A program made the translations under genes and the position numbers. The notes under the pieces are model-generated. The model was not told the DNA's origin. It saw nothing but the letters and a program-made list of their open reading frames with translations, and searched no databases. Positions 8,530-17,266 of a DNA stretch of 64,000 nt are shown here, piece by piece (within the stretch, counting starts at the first letter, position 1; every line of letters starts with the position of its first letter). The stretch lies in NCBI GenBank assembly GCA_964345975.1, contig CAYFSS010000005.1, forward strand, positions 25,896 through 89,895, in the 5' to 3' direction. The DNA comes from CAYFSS01 sp964345975. GTDB lineage: Bacteria > Bacillota > Clostridia > Saccharofermentanales > Fastidiosipilaceae.

Positions 8530-9063
8530 TTAAAGCGCTCGCATTTCATCACGGAAATCGCTTGAGATCTGATGATTCAAGACATCAAGGAGCCGGCGGA
8601 CTTCCAAGTGATCTCGTTCGTCGAGGTAATACGTCGTCGCCTTATCAGCCAAATCCGGCGGGAATTCTCGCGGCAGGACATTGAGACCTAGGCCGACAAT
8701 GAGTCTCTCACGATACTTCTCGACCAAGATGCCCCCAACCTTCTTCTCATCCATAAAGAGATCATTGATTGGGACAATGTTTAGTTCACGATGATCCTCC
8801 GGGGCGATCTCAGGTCTAAGGATGGCAGCAAGATATCGTGCCCAGCGCATCGTGAGATCGGCAGGTACCGGGTCCGGGGCCGGTAGAACCCAACTTGCAT
8901 AGAGACCGGAAACAGGGGAATCAAACGTCTTCCCGGGCTGTCCAAGGCCAGCCGTCTGAGCTCGTGCCCAAAGCACAACGGGTCGGTTTAGACCGTTATC
9001 GAGACGATGCCTGGCATGTACATTGGTTGATGGAACGACACCGAGGTCGTAAATAGGGATCAT
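8530..9063 (-). CDS. birA: Biotin-protein ligase, short catalytic form with altered active-site motifs
   Basis: Expected to attach biotin to AccB via biotinyl-AMP. The 177-residue protein has the ligase order STN (residues 12-14), QTAG (37-40), a PxND-like motif (PINDL, 98-102), EKKVGGILVE, and VGLGLNV. It differs from standard BirA: the GRGRxGR loop is GLGQPGK and the usual KWPND is IVPIND. It lacks the N-terminal DNA-binding domain and most of the C-terminal domain, so it cannot be a BirA-type repressor. The start at 9063 follows AAGGAG by five bases. Likely function follows from its place behind bioY and accB; the missing arginines leave some doubt about catalysis. Confidence 0.75.
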   Translation of the reverse strand: MIPIYDLGVVPSTNVHARHRLDNGLNRPVVLWARAQTAGLGQPGKTFDSPVSGLYASWVLPAPDPVPADLTMRWARYLAAILRPEIAPEDHRELNIVPINDLFMDEKKVGGILVEKYRERLIVGLGLNVLPREFPPDLADKATTYYLDERDHLEVRRLLDVLNHQISSDFRDEMRAL

Positions 9064-9269
9064 GGTAACTCCTTGCGATAGCCATAAAGGGTCACGCCAA
9101 ATGAACTTCATGCTCACTTAGCACACAAAAGCCTCTCTTACTTACCTCTAACAATAAACTCTCGAAACCTCCTAAGAGCGATCAAACACGTGATTTGTGA
9201 GCAGGTCGAGTTCTTGTCACGATGTTTTTGACAAGTTAAGCAGCGCAACCTAAACTGCAAGACATAGTG

Positions 9270-9358
9270 CAAGGGGAGGTTCCTAAAGCGGGAGCCTGAG
9301 AGGAGCGACGCAACGCTCGACCCTGGAACCTGATGCGGGTAATGCCGACGTAGGAAGT
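9270..9358 (+). ncRNA. TPP riboswitch (THI box)
   Basis: The sequence has the conserved thiamine-pyrophosphate aptamer blocks in order: AAGGGGAGG, GCCTGAGA, a variable stem with GAGCGACGCAACGCTC, ACCCTGGAACCTGAT, GCGGGTAATGCC and GTAGGAAGTAA. It precedes thiX by about 120 bases on the same strand, so the transporter operon should be shut down when thiamine pyrophosphate is plentiful. Family knowledge and sequence agree well. The rest of 9064-9269 holds no gene. Confidence 0.95.
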
Positions 9359-9395
9359 AATCTAAAGACATCCTCAATCAGACTCCAGACTCAGA

Positions 9396-9475
9396 CTCCA
9401 AGGTCATTGACCGTGGACGATGACGGCGACCACCTATACCTTGCAAGGCTTTGATGGATGCAGTGTCTTGGAGGC
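9396..9475 (+). promoter_or_regulatory. Possible expression platform masking the thiX ribosome site
   Basis: CTCCAAG at 9396-9402 is exactly complementary to CTTGGAG at 9467-9473, which contains most of the thiX Shine-Dalgarno sequence (GGAGG, 9470-9474). Pairing would hide the ribosome site when TPP is bound, suggesting control of translation rather than termination; no T-run terminator is seen between aptamer and gene. Confidence 0.45.
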
Positions 9476-9478
9476 ATT

Positions 9479-10279
9479 ATGGTAAAGAGGCGAAGCAGAC
9501 GGCAGAATCTAGGGCGTGGTGTCACCCCGATGGTGTTCTTAGTCATCATTCTTGCGATCTGGGAGATTCTGGTCCGCGTTAACGATGTACCGGGCTATCT
9601 TCTTCCTGCGCCTTCCAGCGTTTTCCTCACCTTCATCAAAAACTTGAGCGTGCTCTTAGACCACTCGAAGACGTCCTTGCTAGAGACCCTGGCAGGCTTA
9701 GGCATCGCCTTGATCATCGGGATTGTCTTAGCGGTGCTGATGGATATCCACCGCATCATTCGTCAGGCGCTCTACCCTCTTCTTGTTGTATCTCAAAGCG
9801 TTCCCGCGATTGTTTTAGCCCCCATTTTTCTCGTGTACTTTGGTTTCGGTTGGACGCCGAAGATCCTCACGGTCGTGCTCATGTGCTTCTTTCCTATTGT
9901 TGTGAACATTGCTGACGGGATGGCAGAAGTTTCCCCCGATCAAATTCACTTGCTCAAGTCCTTCGGTGCCAAGCCATATCAGATCTATCTCCATGGCAAG
10001 ATTCCTGCAGCTTTGCCCACGCTCTTCTCAGGACTGCGGGTTGCTGCAACGTACGGCCTCTCGGGTGCGATTGTCGGAGAATGGTTGAGCGCTTCCCATG
10101 GCTTAGGTTACTACCTCTTACGGGTGAAGAATGCCAATCGCATGGACCTCGTGTTTGCGACCGTCTTGATCCTTATCCTCTGGAGCCTCGCCCTCAACGG
10201 GCTGGTTGTCATCATTGAACGTCTTCTCCTCAGAAGACCCTATCCTGGCAAAGCCACGGCAAAGAAAGGAACCCCATGA
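9479..10279 (+). CDS. thiX: Thiamine-precursor ABC transporter, permease
   Basis: Inner-membrane permease of an importer for thiamine or a pyrimidine precursor. The 266-residue protein has about six membrane helices and the ABC-permease EAA-type loop near KSFGAKPYQIYLHGKIPAA, like SsuC/ThiX. I start at ATG 9479 because GGAGG precedes it; an ATG 21 bases earlier has none. The end overlaps thiY by four bases. The TPP riboswitch upstream gives the substrate class. Confidence 0.85.
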   Translation: MVKRRSRRQNLGRGVTPMVFLVIILAIWEILVRVNDVPGYLLPAPSSVFLTFIKNLSVLLDHSKTSLLETLAGLGIALIIGIVLAVLMDIHRIIRQALYPLLVVSQSVPAIVLAPIFLVYFGFGWTPKILTVVLMCFFPIVVNIADGMAEVSPDQIHLLKSFGAKPYQIYLHGKIPAALPTLFSGLRVAATYGLSGAIVGEWLSASHGLGYYLLRVKNANRMDLVFATVLILILWSLALNGLVVIIERLLLRRPYPGKATAKKGTP

Positions 10280-11400
10280 AACAGAGAATTCTAACCTTGG
10301 TCTTGCTAGTGGCCATGCTATTTACCCAAGTCCCGTTGCTACCCATATCAGCAGAAGATACGGAACTTGAGAAAGTCACCGTCATTCTCGACTATATCTT
10401 CAATACAAACCACGCCGGTCTCCTCGTAGCTCTCGAGAACGGTTATTACGAAGAAGAAGGTCTTGATGTCGAGATCATCGAACCGGCAGAAGGCGTTACA
10501 ACGACCCTCATCTCCGTTGGGCGCGGTGATTATGGTGTGACCTATCAAGAAGACTTGGTCTATGCCCGGACTGCGGAAGATCCCCTTCCCATCGTTGCCA
10601 TCGCTGCGGTGATCCAAAACAATACGTCAGGTTTCGTCTCTGCAAAATCCAAGAACATCACACGGCCTAAGGATTTTGAAGGCAAAGTCTATTCCGGTTG
10701 GGGTTCACCGGCCGAAGAAGCCATCTTACATGCGGTGATGTTAGCCGATGGAGCTGATCCCGAGCTTCTCGAATACAGCATGTCGAGTTTCAGTGATTAT
10801 CGCGTCTTAGAAGGTGATATCGACCTTCTCTGGTTCTTCAAAGCCTGGGATCTTGTCATGGCCCAACGTGAAGGTTTGGAACTCAACTATATCCCCAACT
10901 ACGAATATGATGAGCGCTTAAATTTCTATACCCCTATCCTCTTTACGACAGAAGACAAAATTGCTGAAGACCCCGAGCAAGTCGAAGCCTTCATGAAGGC
11001 TACGTCCAGGGGCTATGAAGATGCCATTGCCGACCCTAAAGCTGCAGCAGCTATCGTCCACAAATACGCCCCTCTCTATGAATTGGATTTCCTGGAGGAA
11101 TCCATGGAAATCCTGGCCGATGAGTATGCGAAAGGTGCTGACCGCTGGGGTGAGATGAAGAAGGAAGTCTGGGACAACTATTCTGACTTCATGTTTGAGT
11201 ATGACTTAATCCCTGAGATGCCTGAGTCTGAAGAGTGCTATACCAATGAATTCCTGCCTGAAGCTAAAGCCGACGACGGTACGGAAGATGCCAACGATGG
11301 TAACGAGGCAAGCGAAGCCGATGAAACGACTGAAGTTGAAGCTGAAGCCTCTGAGAAAGTCGACGACAACGAAGACACCCAAGAAGCAGACGAGGACTAG
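10276..11400 (+). CDS. thiY: Thiamine-precursor ABC transporter, substrate-binding protein with acidic tail
   Basis: Binding protein of the NMT1/THI5-like family (LDYIFNTNHAGLLVALENGYY near residue 39). Residues 1-26 form a signal peptide ending ISA-ED, a signal peptidase I site; there is no lipobox cysteine, which is unusual for a Bacillota binding protein that must stay at the membrane. Residues about 329-374 are an added tail made almost only of E, D, A, T and N, absent from typical ThiY. The ligand is inferred from the riboswitch (thiamine or formylaminopyrimidine/HMP). Confidence 0.85.
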   Translation: MKQRILTLVLLVAMLFTQVPLLPISAEDTELEKVTVILDYIFNTNHAGLLVALENGYYEEEGLDVEIIEPAEGVTTTLISVGRGDYGVTYQEDLVYARTAEDPLPIVAIAAVIQNNTSGFVSAKSKNITRPKDFEGKVYSGWGSPAEEAILHAVMLADGADPELLEYSMSSFSDYRVLEGDIDLLWFFKAWDLVMAQREGLELNYIPNYEYDERLNFYTPILFTTEDKIAEDPEQVEAFMKATSRGYEDAIADPKAAAAIVHKYAPLYELDFLEESMEILADEYAKGADRWGEMKKEVWDNYSDFMFEYDLIPEMPESEECYTNEFLPEAKADDGTEDANDGNEASEADETTEVEAEASEKVDDNEDTQEADED

Positions 11401-11406
11401 TTATCT

Positions 11407-12117
11407 ATGGCGTTAGAATTCCGCAACCTGACCTTTGGCTACGGCGAACCCGTCTTTAGAAATCTGTATCTACAGGTAGCTGATGGCGAGTTTGTCAGCA
11501 TTCTTGGGCCCTCAGGCTGTGGGAAGTCTACGCTCCTCAAGGTACTGGGCGGTATCCTTAAACCGGATTCCGGCGAGATCATGATGGATGGTGCGATGGG
11601 ACCGGCCATGATGCCCCAAGAAGACCTCCTCTTCCCCTGGCTCACGATCCTGGATAACGCCCTTCTCTATGCAAGACTGCATGGCAAGAAACAAGAAGAA
11701 ATGCCACGAGCCAAGGCCGGCTTGGAGCTCTTTGGTCTAGGAGGTTACGAACAGAACTATCCCTCAGAACTTTCGGGAGGGATGAGACAGCGAGCGGCTT
11801 TTTTGAGAACAGCTCTATGTCCCGCCGAAATCTTACTCTTGGATGAACCCTTTGCTTCGTTGGATGTTCTCACCAGACACGATATGCAACGTTGGTTGGC
11901 CTCGATGCGTCAAGAACTGCGACGCACCATCCTCCTTGTGACCCATGACTTGGATGAAGCCCTCTACCTCAGCGATCGCTTAATTCTGATGTCACAACGA
12001 CCGGCTGATTTCATCTTTGAACACAGAATCGAAGTGCCAATTGCAGAAAGGACACCGCAATGGTTGGCGGAACAAACCGGGCTGAAGGAAGAGCTCTACA
12101 AGCTCCTGAAGAACTGA
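11407..12117 (+). CDS. thiZ: Thiamine-precursor ABC transporter, ATPase
   Basis: Cytoplasmic ATPase that powers ThiX/ThiY import. The 236-residue protein has Walker A GPSGCGKST, an ABC signature LSGGMRQR, Walker B ILLLDEP and the switch histidine in LVTHDLDEA. Size and order match the SsuB/TauB/ThiZ class. It starts six bases after thiY ends; TatD overlaps its 3' end. Confidence 0.9.
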   Translation: MALEFRNLTFGYGEPVFRNLYLQVADGEFVSILGPSGCGKSTLLKVLGGILKPDSGEIMMDGAMGPAMMPQEDLLFPWLTILDNALLYARLHGKKQEEMPRAKAGLELFGLGGYEQNYPSELSGGMRQRAAFLRTALCPAEILLLDEPFASLDVLTRHDMQRWLASMRQELRRTILLVTHDLDEALYLSDRLILMSQRPADFIFEHRIEVPIAERTPQWLAEQTGLKEELYKLLKN

Positions 12118-12827
12118 GGTGGCTGGATGCGCATACGCATTTAAGGGAAACCACCGGCCTAGCCGAATTCTTGGAATCGACCGGCTTGCACCTGATCTTT
12201 TCAAGCAGCAAACCGGAAGAGTACTGCTCCTTTGTTCACCCGCAAGTTGCTTGGACCTTTGGGATCCATCCATGGAACGCCTCGATGAACGCCATCACAG
12301 AAACTCGCACCCTCTTAAGGAGCGTTCCTATCCTGGGCGAAATCGGCATGGATTCCGTGTGGGCTGAGACCGATCTCGAAGTGCAAGAAGCCGTCTTTCG
12401 TGCTCAATTAGAGATTGCAGAAGAGCAACACAAGCTCGTCGTGCTACACACCAAAGGTCAGGAAGAAAATATCTCGCGAATCATGGAGGAATACAACGTC
12501 CCTTATATGATTCATTGGTATGCAGGCCCGGCTGACCTGTCTTTGGTAGAAAGAGCAAGATTCATCACTCTTGGACCTGAACCCAGTGCAGACTTAGCGC
12601 CCTTCATAAGACCGGATCAACGTCTCATTGAAACCGACGGCTTGATGAGTCTTGAATGGCTCGACGGGCGGAAACGCGGACTCCAAGATTGGCTTCCTGC
12701 CCTGGAAAGATCGCTGGACCTCTTTGCCCAAGCTCTAGGCATGGATAAGCAAGAATTTCAGGCTCAGATATCGCGCAACAATGCCGCTCTCTGGCAAGCA
12801 GCGCGGACCAAACCTATCTCATCGTGA
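12060..12827 (+). CDS. TatD-family metal-dependent hydrolase
   Basis: Member of the TatD amidohydrolase family (3'-5' DNase in the best-studied cases). Metal ligands are recognisable: HTH in DAHTHL, Glu in GEIGMD, His in VVLHTKG, His in MIHWYAG and Asp in IETDG. At 255 residues it is normal length. The ATG at 12060 lies inside thiZ (58-base overlap) with AAGGA upstream; no later in-frame ATG fits before the metal site. Its 3' end also overlaps the convergent murE gene by 64 bases. Whether it acts on DNA is not shown. Confidence 0.8.
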   Translation: MVGGTNRAEGRALQAPEELRWLDAHTHLRETTGLAEFLESTGLHLIFSSSKPEEYCSFVHPQVAWTFGIHPWNASMNAITETRTLLRSVPILGEIGMDSVWAETDLEVQEAVFRAQLEIAEEQHKLVVLHTKGQEENISRIMEEYNVPYMIHWYAGPADLSLVERARFITLGPEPSADLAPFIRPDQRLIETDGLMSLEWLDGRKRGLQDWLPALERSLDLFAQALGMDKQEFQAQISRNNAALWQAARTKPISS

Positions 12828-14155
12828 GGAAGCCACTCACCATCGACGAGTTGAGCATGTTCATGACCTTTCCCGGCAAAGACTAAAGTATCGCCCGGTT
12901 TAGCGATTGACACAGCAAGCTCGATGGCCAAGGCCCGATCCGCCTCGCGATACACAACACAGGAAGACCCTGCGAAGGATGCCTCGATATCATCGAGAAT
13001 CTTCTCGGGGTCTTCTCTATCCGGATTATCGGAGGTCAAGATAGCGACATCGGCCAGTTCGGAAACAACATCCCCTAACTCCTTGCGACGACCATAGGTA
13101 CGGCCCCCGACCGAGCCAAAGAGAACACAGAGGCGGGATGGCTTATAAGCTCGAAGAGATTCCAGGAGATTCGTCATGGAGATGTGGTTATGGGCATAGT
13201 CTACAACCACGTCCACTCCCGGAAGATCATCGATGTGATGCACTCGACCGTCGACATGGACTTGGCGCAAGCCCTCAGCAAGGACTGCAGGTTCTATCCC
13301 CAGCTCTATCCCGCACGCAAGACAAGCCAGAGCATTGTAGACAGAGAATTCGCCGGGCGAAGGCACTTGATACTTGTGCCCGTTCAGCTTGAAACTCGTC
13401 TCCAGCTTCGGTTCTAAACCCAAATCTACCGCTCGGTAATCTGCCTCTTTGTGGATTGCAAAGGTCCGACTCACTTTGCTTCGTAGCATTGCATCTGAAT
13501 GAGGGTCATCGATGTTCACGATGCCCACGGGGGCCAGATCGAAGAGACGAGCCTTGCATTCTTTGTAGTCATCGAAGTCGGGGTGTTCTCTTGGTCCGAT
13601 GTGGTCAGGGCTCAAATTCATAAACACTGCGAGGTCAAACGCCAAATCATCGACCCGGTGCATCATCATTCCGGCCGACGATGCTTCCATGCAAACCGTG
13701 TCTACTCCGGCATCGACCATATTGCGCAAGATGCGATGGAGTTCGTAGGACTCCGGGGTCGTATTGACCGTCTCCTCAAAGACATCGAGATAATGGACAC
13801 CGTTCGTGCCGATCGTCCCAACCGTGCGACCCGCATGCCCTAAGATCTGCTCCAAGAAATTAACGACCGTTGTCTTCCCTTTAGTCCCCGTCACTGCAAT
13901 GACAGTCAAGTCTGCTGAAGGGTGATTAAAATACTCAGCCGATAATCTGGACAACTCAAGGCGCGAATTGGCCACGATGATTTGCGTCGCATCCGCCGGC
14001 AAAGATTCGAGTTCTTCCTCAACAACGAAGGTTCGACAGCCTAAGTCATATGCGGCGTTCGCATATTGGTGGCCGTCCGTGACCATGCCCCTCAAGGCAA
14101 CAAAACAGGTTTCGGGTCCTGCCTCACGCGAATCATATACGGGTCTTAATGACAT
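12764..14155 (-). CDS. murE: UDP-N-acetylmuramyl-tripeptide synthetase (MurE type)
   Basis: Adds the third amino acid to UDP-MurNAc-L-Ala-D-Glu in peptidoglycan synthesis. The 463-residue Mur ligase has GTKGKTT at residues 90-96, SSAGMMMHRV, HNHISM, and LTSDNPDRED near residue 376. In diaminopimelate-adding enzymes the specificity motif is DNPR; here it is DNPD, so a lysine or ornithine substrate is possible. AGGAGG lies five bases before the start. There is a pair of 13-base direct repeats (GGTGCTGCTTGCC, 14172 and 14193) upstream. Confidence 0.88.
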   Translation of the reverse strand: MSLRPVYDSREAGPETCFVALRGMVTDGHQYANAAYDLGCRTFVVEEELESLPADATQIIVANSRLELSRLSAEYFNHPSADLTVIAVTGTKGKTTVVNFLEQILGHAGRTVGTIGTNGVHYLDVFEETVNTTPESYELHRILRNMVDAGVDTVCMEASSAGMMMHRVDDLAFDLAVFMNLSPDHIGPREHPDFDDYKECKARLFDLAPVGIVNIDDPHSDAMLRSKVSRTFAIHKEADYRAVDLGLEPKLETSFKLNGHKYQVPSPGEFSVYNALACLACGIELGIEPAVLAEGLRQVHVDGRVHHIDDLPGVDVVVDYAHNHISMTNLLESLRAYKPSRLCVLFGSVGGRTYGRRKELGDVVSELADVAILTSDNPDREDPEKILDDIEASFAGSSCVVYREADRALAIELAVSIAKPGDTLVFAGKGHEHAQLVDGEWLPHDEIGLVRAACQRAALLRDI

Positions 14156-14213
14156 ATAACCTCCTGCGTCCGGTGCTGCTTGCCATATCCATGGTGCTGC
14201 TTGCCGGATCCGT

Positions 14214-14738
14214 CTAGAACGAAAGCTTTGGAAGGGTCGGGGCTAAGTGAAAGGCCAAGCGCTCACTACCGTCTGCAATATAGATGATGCCACAGTATTC
14301 GTATCCCGCCTTGCGTAGTGCAGCGATCATCGCAGCATTATCCTCATGAGTATCGACCCTAACGTTTGGATTCATCTTTAGCGCGAAGTCCGTCGCAACT
14401 TGCACGATCCCGGTCGTTTCCCCGTCGCTAGCGATCCGATGAATGACCCCATAACTCTCATCATTGACCCAAGCACCACGGATTAAATTGTACGTTGGAT
14501 CTACTCCCTCACGGTAATAGAAGGTCCCGCGAATCGTTTGATCATCGTCGACAATGACATAAGAAAAGCCCCCCGCAATATCTGCTTCTAACAGCATTGC
14601 TTGAGGATAAGCAGCTTGTCCCGGAATTTCCGACCACTGCGAAACGTTTCCGTCTCGTCTCATGCGGGCCCGAGCTCCGGCGAACAAAACCAACATCCGG
14701 GCCAAATCATCTCGACTAGCTTGTCGAACCGTCAGCAT
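14214..14738 (-). CDS. GNAT-family N-acetyltransferase
   Basis: A 174-residue single-domain GNAT protein: LTVRQASRDDLARM at the N-terminus, a beta-sheet core, and the acetyl-CoA region around RIASDGETTGIVQVATDFAL followed by NAAMIAALRKAGYEYCG, the usual GNAT C-terminal strand-turn. I start at ATG 14738, preceded by CTGGAGGTGTTCT. The acceptor substrate cannot be read from sequence. It is divergent from the glycosyltransferase gene to its right and follows murE only by position. Confidence 0.8.
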   Translation of the reverse strand: MLTVRQASRDDLARMLVLFAGARARMRRDGNVSQWSEIPGQAAYPQAMLLEADIAGGFSYVIVDDDQTIRGTFYYREGVDPTYNLIRGAWVNDESYGVIHRIASDGETTGIVQVATDFALKMNPNVRVDTHEDNAAMIAALRKAGYEYCGIIYIADGSERLAFHLAPTLPKLSF

Positions 14739-14870
14739 AGAACACCTCCAGAAAGTTATAAGTATACCCTCAAAACCTAACGTCATAACCCCTACCGATA
14801 CCGCCTTACATGACTTCCATGCGGTTTCGATGCTTCCAAGTCCCTATATCTGACGATTTAATTAAACTTC

Positions 14871-16100
14871 TTGAATAAGTTTGCTATTCTCAAGCCGGAA
14901 GAATTAAATAAAGGTATGTTGGAGAGATTAGACACAATCGAGCGAGCGATGAAGGTATGCGGCGATCCCAAGGGGAAGCGCCTCCTGATTCTAAGTGGTG
15001 ATACGGGCGACGGTCATAACACAGCGGCCAATGCAATCCAGGAAGCCTGGACAGCATCCGGTGGCTATTCCGTCATGGTCGATGCCATGCATTTGGTTGG
15101 TCCCGAAACGCAGAAACGCGTCAAGAACTCCTACTTTTATCTTGCTATGAAAGCCCCACGAGTCTTTGGCAGACTCTATCGCACCGGCAATCTCTGGTCG
15201 AAGAAGTTGAGCAAGTACGTACCTTCTCCTGTCTACGCCTTGAATATCGTCTTGGCGAAGCAGATCTATAAATATCTCCAGATCCGCTCCTTCGATGCCG
15301 TCATCTGTACGCAACTCTTCCCGATGCTTAGCCTAACCAATCTCGTCCGAAATAATCTACTGGAGATACCGTCATTTGCGGTCTTCACGGACTATGCTTG
15401 CTACCCCTTCATGGTGGAATCGGAGCTGGACATCTACTTCACACCAAATGCTGAAGTCATCGATCTTTGTGTCGAAGAAGGCATGCCGAAAGAAAACTTT
15501 ATCGCAAGCGGCATCCCCGTCGCCGCAAAATTCCGGACGGATACAACACGCGCCGAAGCTAGACGCAAACTGGGGTATCGCGAAGACGAAGTCCTCTATC
15601 TACTCATGGGGGGTGGGATGGGCTATGGCTCTCCGGCAGAACTCTGCACCGAGATCTTCGCGCGTGATAAACATGCCAAAGTTCTCTTTCTATACGGCAA
15701 GAACAAGAAGGTGGCTGAAAGACTTGACATCATGTTCCCGCACGGCGAACTGGAGCTCATCCCGTTTACAACGGACGTGCCGACGTACATGAAAGCCGCC
15801 AACGTACTTCTCACGAAACCGGGCGGTCTCAGCAGCACCGAAGCCATCGTCGTTGGAACCCCTCTAGTCCACACCACCCCTATCCCCGGGATCGAAACGC
15901 TAAACCTGAATTACTTTGTAAATCAAGGGATCTCTGTTTCCGGCAAGGATGCTGCCGGCTGTGCTGAAGCCGCAGTAAATCTCGTTCATAATGCAAGTAG
16001 AAGAGAGCAAATGCTGAGCCGCCAACGGGTCATAGCAAAGCCTGACGCAGCCTTTCATATCATCCAAACCATCTATCACAAGATCGGTGAAAACCACTAG
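14871..16100 (+). CDS. MGDG synthase-like diacylglycerol glycosyltransferase
   Basis: GT28-type enzyme of the monogalactosyldiacylglycerol synthase/UgtP family, expected to add sugar to diacylglycerol at the membrane and so make glycolipids. Key parts: LLILSGDTGDGHNTAANAIQ (lipid-acceptor glycine loop) near residue 40, and the nucleotide-sugar region LLMGGGMGYG and TKPGGLSSTEA. Up to 409 residues. The start is unsure: TTG 14871 has no ribosome site, ATG 14916 has only AAAGG immediately before it. The adjacent CmpB-type membrane gene starts 10 bases after its stop. Confidence 0.8.
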   Translation: MNKFAILKPEELNKGMLERLDTIERAMKVCGDPKGKRLLILSGDTGDGHNTAANAIQEAWTASGGYSVMVDAMHLVGPETQKRVKNSYFYLAMKAPRVFGRLYRTGNLWSKKLSKYVPSPVYALNIVLAKQIYKYLQIRSFDAVICTQLFPMLSLTNLVRNNLLEIPSFAVFTDYACYPFMVESELDIYFTPNAEVIDLCVEEGMPKENFIASGIPVAAKFRTDTTRAEARRKLGYREDEVLYLLMGGGMGYGSPAELCTEIFARDKHAKVLFLYGKNKKVAERLDIMFPHGELELIPFTTDVPTYMKAANVLLTKPGGLSSTEAIVVGTPLVHTTPIPGIETLNLNYFVNQGISVSGKDAAGCAEAAVNLVHNASRREQMLSRQRVIAKPDAAFHIIQTIYHKIGENH

Positions 16101-16110
16101 AGGACATCCT

Positions 16111-17181
16111 ATGAATACCATGAAATTCAAACCGGACGTCGAGGTCACAGGTGAGCCTTCAGAAAACTCCGGAGCAAGCATCCTTCGTGAAGAAGATCCA
16201 TCAATAGATCCTGACGAATCTGCCTTCAACGCTATCCTCAAGCAAAGCGAGCAGGTGCTCGAAGATATTGGTCGGGCGCAGGTCAAGACCAAGGACTTCA
16301 TTGATCGCCGAGTCCAAGGCGAGGACATTTCACAAGACCTCATCAACGATAATCTGCAAAACCTCCGCCAAATCCGCAGCAATCTAGGTCTCGCGACCTA
16401 CCGAATCTACAGCCTCGAAGATGAGATGTCCCATGTCACGAAAGAACTTGAGCGTAGCGAATACAAACGTCGCTTCCTACCCATAGCTCCCGCCAATGCA
16501 TACGTCGATTGGTTGGAAGAAGATCAACTTGGATTCGCCCGCGGCTTAAACTATTACAAGCGCTTTCTCGTTTTCTTCTTGGGCTGTTTTGTCGGCGTCG
16601 TTGTCGAAATGTTTTGGTGCTATTTCCAGCATGGATACATCGAAAGCCGTGCCGGGGTGGTCTATGGTCCCTTCAATCCTCTTTATGGCGCCGGGGCTCT
16701 GCTCTTAACGCAGGCACTTTATCGCTTGCGCAATCGTAGCCCGATCTTGATCTTCCTTGGTGGGGCACTCGTCACTAGCACCGTTGAATACATAGCTTCG
16801 TGGGGTCAGGAATTTGTCTACGGCACACGTTCTTGGGATTACAGCAGCTTCCCTCTCAATATCAATGGGCGTATTACCCTTCTATATTCCATTTTCTGGG
16901 GTTTGCTTTCAGTCGTCTGGATCAAGGACCTTTACCCTCGCCTTTCAAAGGCACTCGTCAGAATCCCTGACCGAGCCGGTCGTGTGATCACGAATGTACT
17001 AGCCATCTTCATGGCGTTCAACCTCCTGATCTCCGGCTTGGCATTGGCGCGTTGGGTCCAACGCGAACATGATCAACATCCCATTAGTCGCATTGCCAAG
17101 ATCCTCGACAAGCAATTCCCGGACGAGCGCATGGAAAGAATCTATCCCAACATGGTCTCGGTAGATGACGATGAATCTTAG
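16111..17181 (+). CDS. CmpB-type multi-pass membrane protein (putative ABC-transporter permease family)
   Basis: The C-terminal two thirds match the family labelled 'putative ABC transporter permease' (PF06541): GPFNPLYGAGALLL, then EYIASWGQEFVYGTRSWDYS and PLNINGRITLLYS across about five membrane helices. The first 140 residues are a charged cytoplasmic coiled-coil-like region. No biochemical function is established for the family as far as I know. I start at ATG 16111 (AGAGGA eight bases upstream) rather than an in-frame GTG within the previous gene. It probably shares a transcript with the glycosyltransferase. Confidence 0.75.
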   Translation: MNTMKFKPDVEVTGEPSENSGASILREEDPSIDPDESAFNAILKQSEQVLEDIGRAQVKTKDFIDRRVQGEDISQDLINDNLQNLRQIRSNLGLATYRIYSLEDEMSHVTKELERSEYKRRFLPIAPANAYVDWLEEDQLGFARGLNYYKRFLVFFLGCFVGVVVEMFWCYFQHGYIESRAGVVYGPFNPLYGAGALLLTQALYRLRNRSPILIFLGGALVTSTVEYIASWGQEFVYGTRSWDYSSFPLNINGRITLLYSIFWGLLSVVWIKDLYPRLSKALVRIPDRAGRVITNVLAIFMAFNLLISGLALARWVQREHDQHPISRIAKILDKQFPDERMERIYPNMVSVDDDES

Positions 17182-17217
17182 GTCTAAAAACTAAGAACCA
17201 CTGTGGTTTGATCCAAA

Positions 17218-17266
17218 GAGCAAACCGGCTGAATAGACATCCCTACTCAGCCGGCTCTTTTATTTC
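17218..17266. terminator. Bidirectional intrinsic terminator
   Basis: CCGGCTGA (17225-17232) and TCAGCCGG form a stable stem, extended by flanking GAGC/GCTC, followed by TTTTATTT on the plus strand and by CTCTTT on the minus strand. It ends the CmpB gene and the DUF302 gene; the T-run overlaps the DUF302 stop codon. Confidence 0.8.

Noticed and set aside
9138..9377. Minus-strand frame of 79 codons over the THI box
   Set aside because: It lies opposite the riboswitch, with no ribosome site and no protein-like composition.
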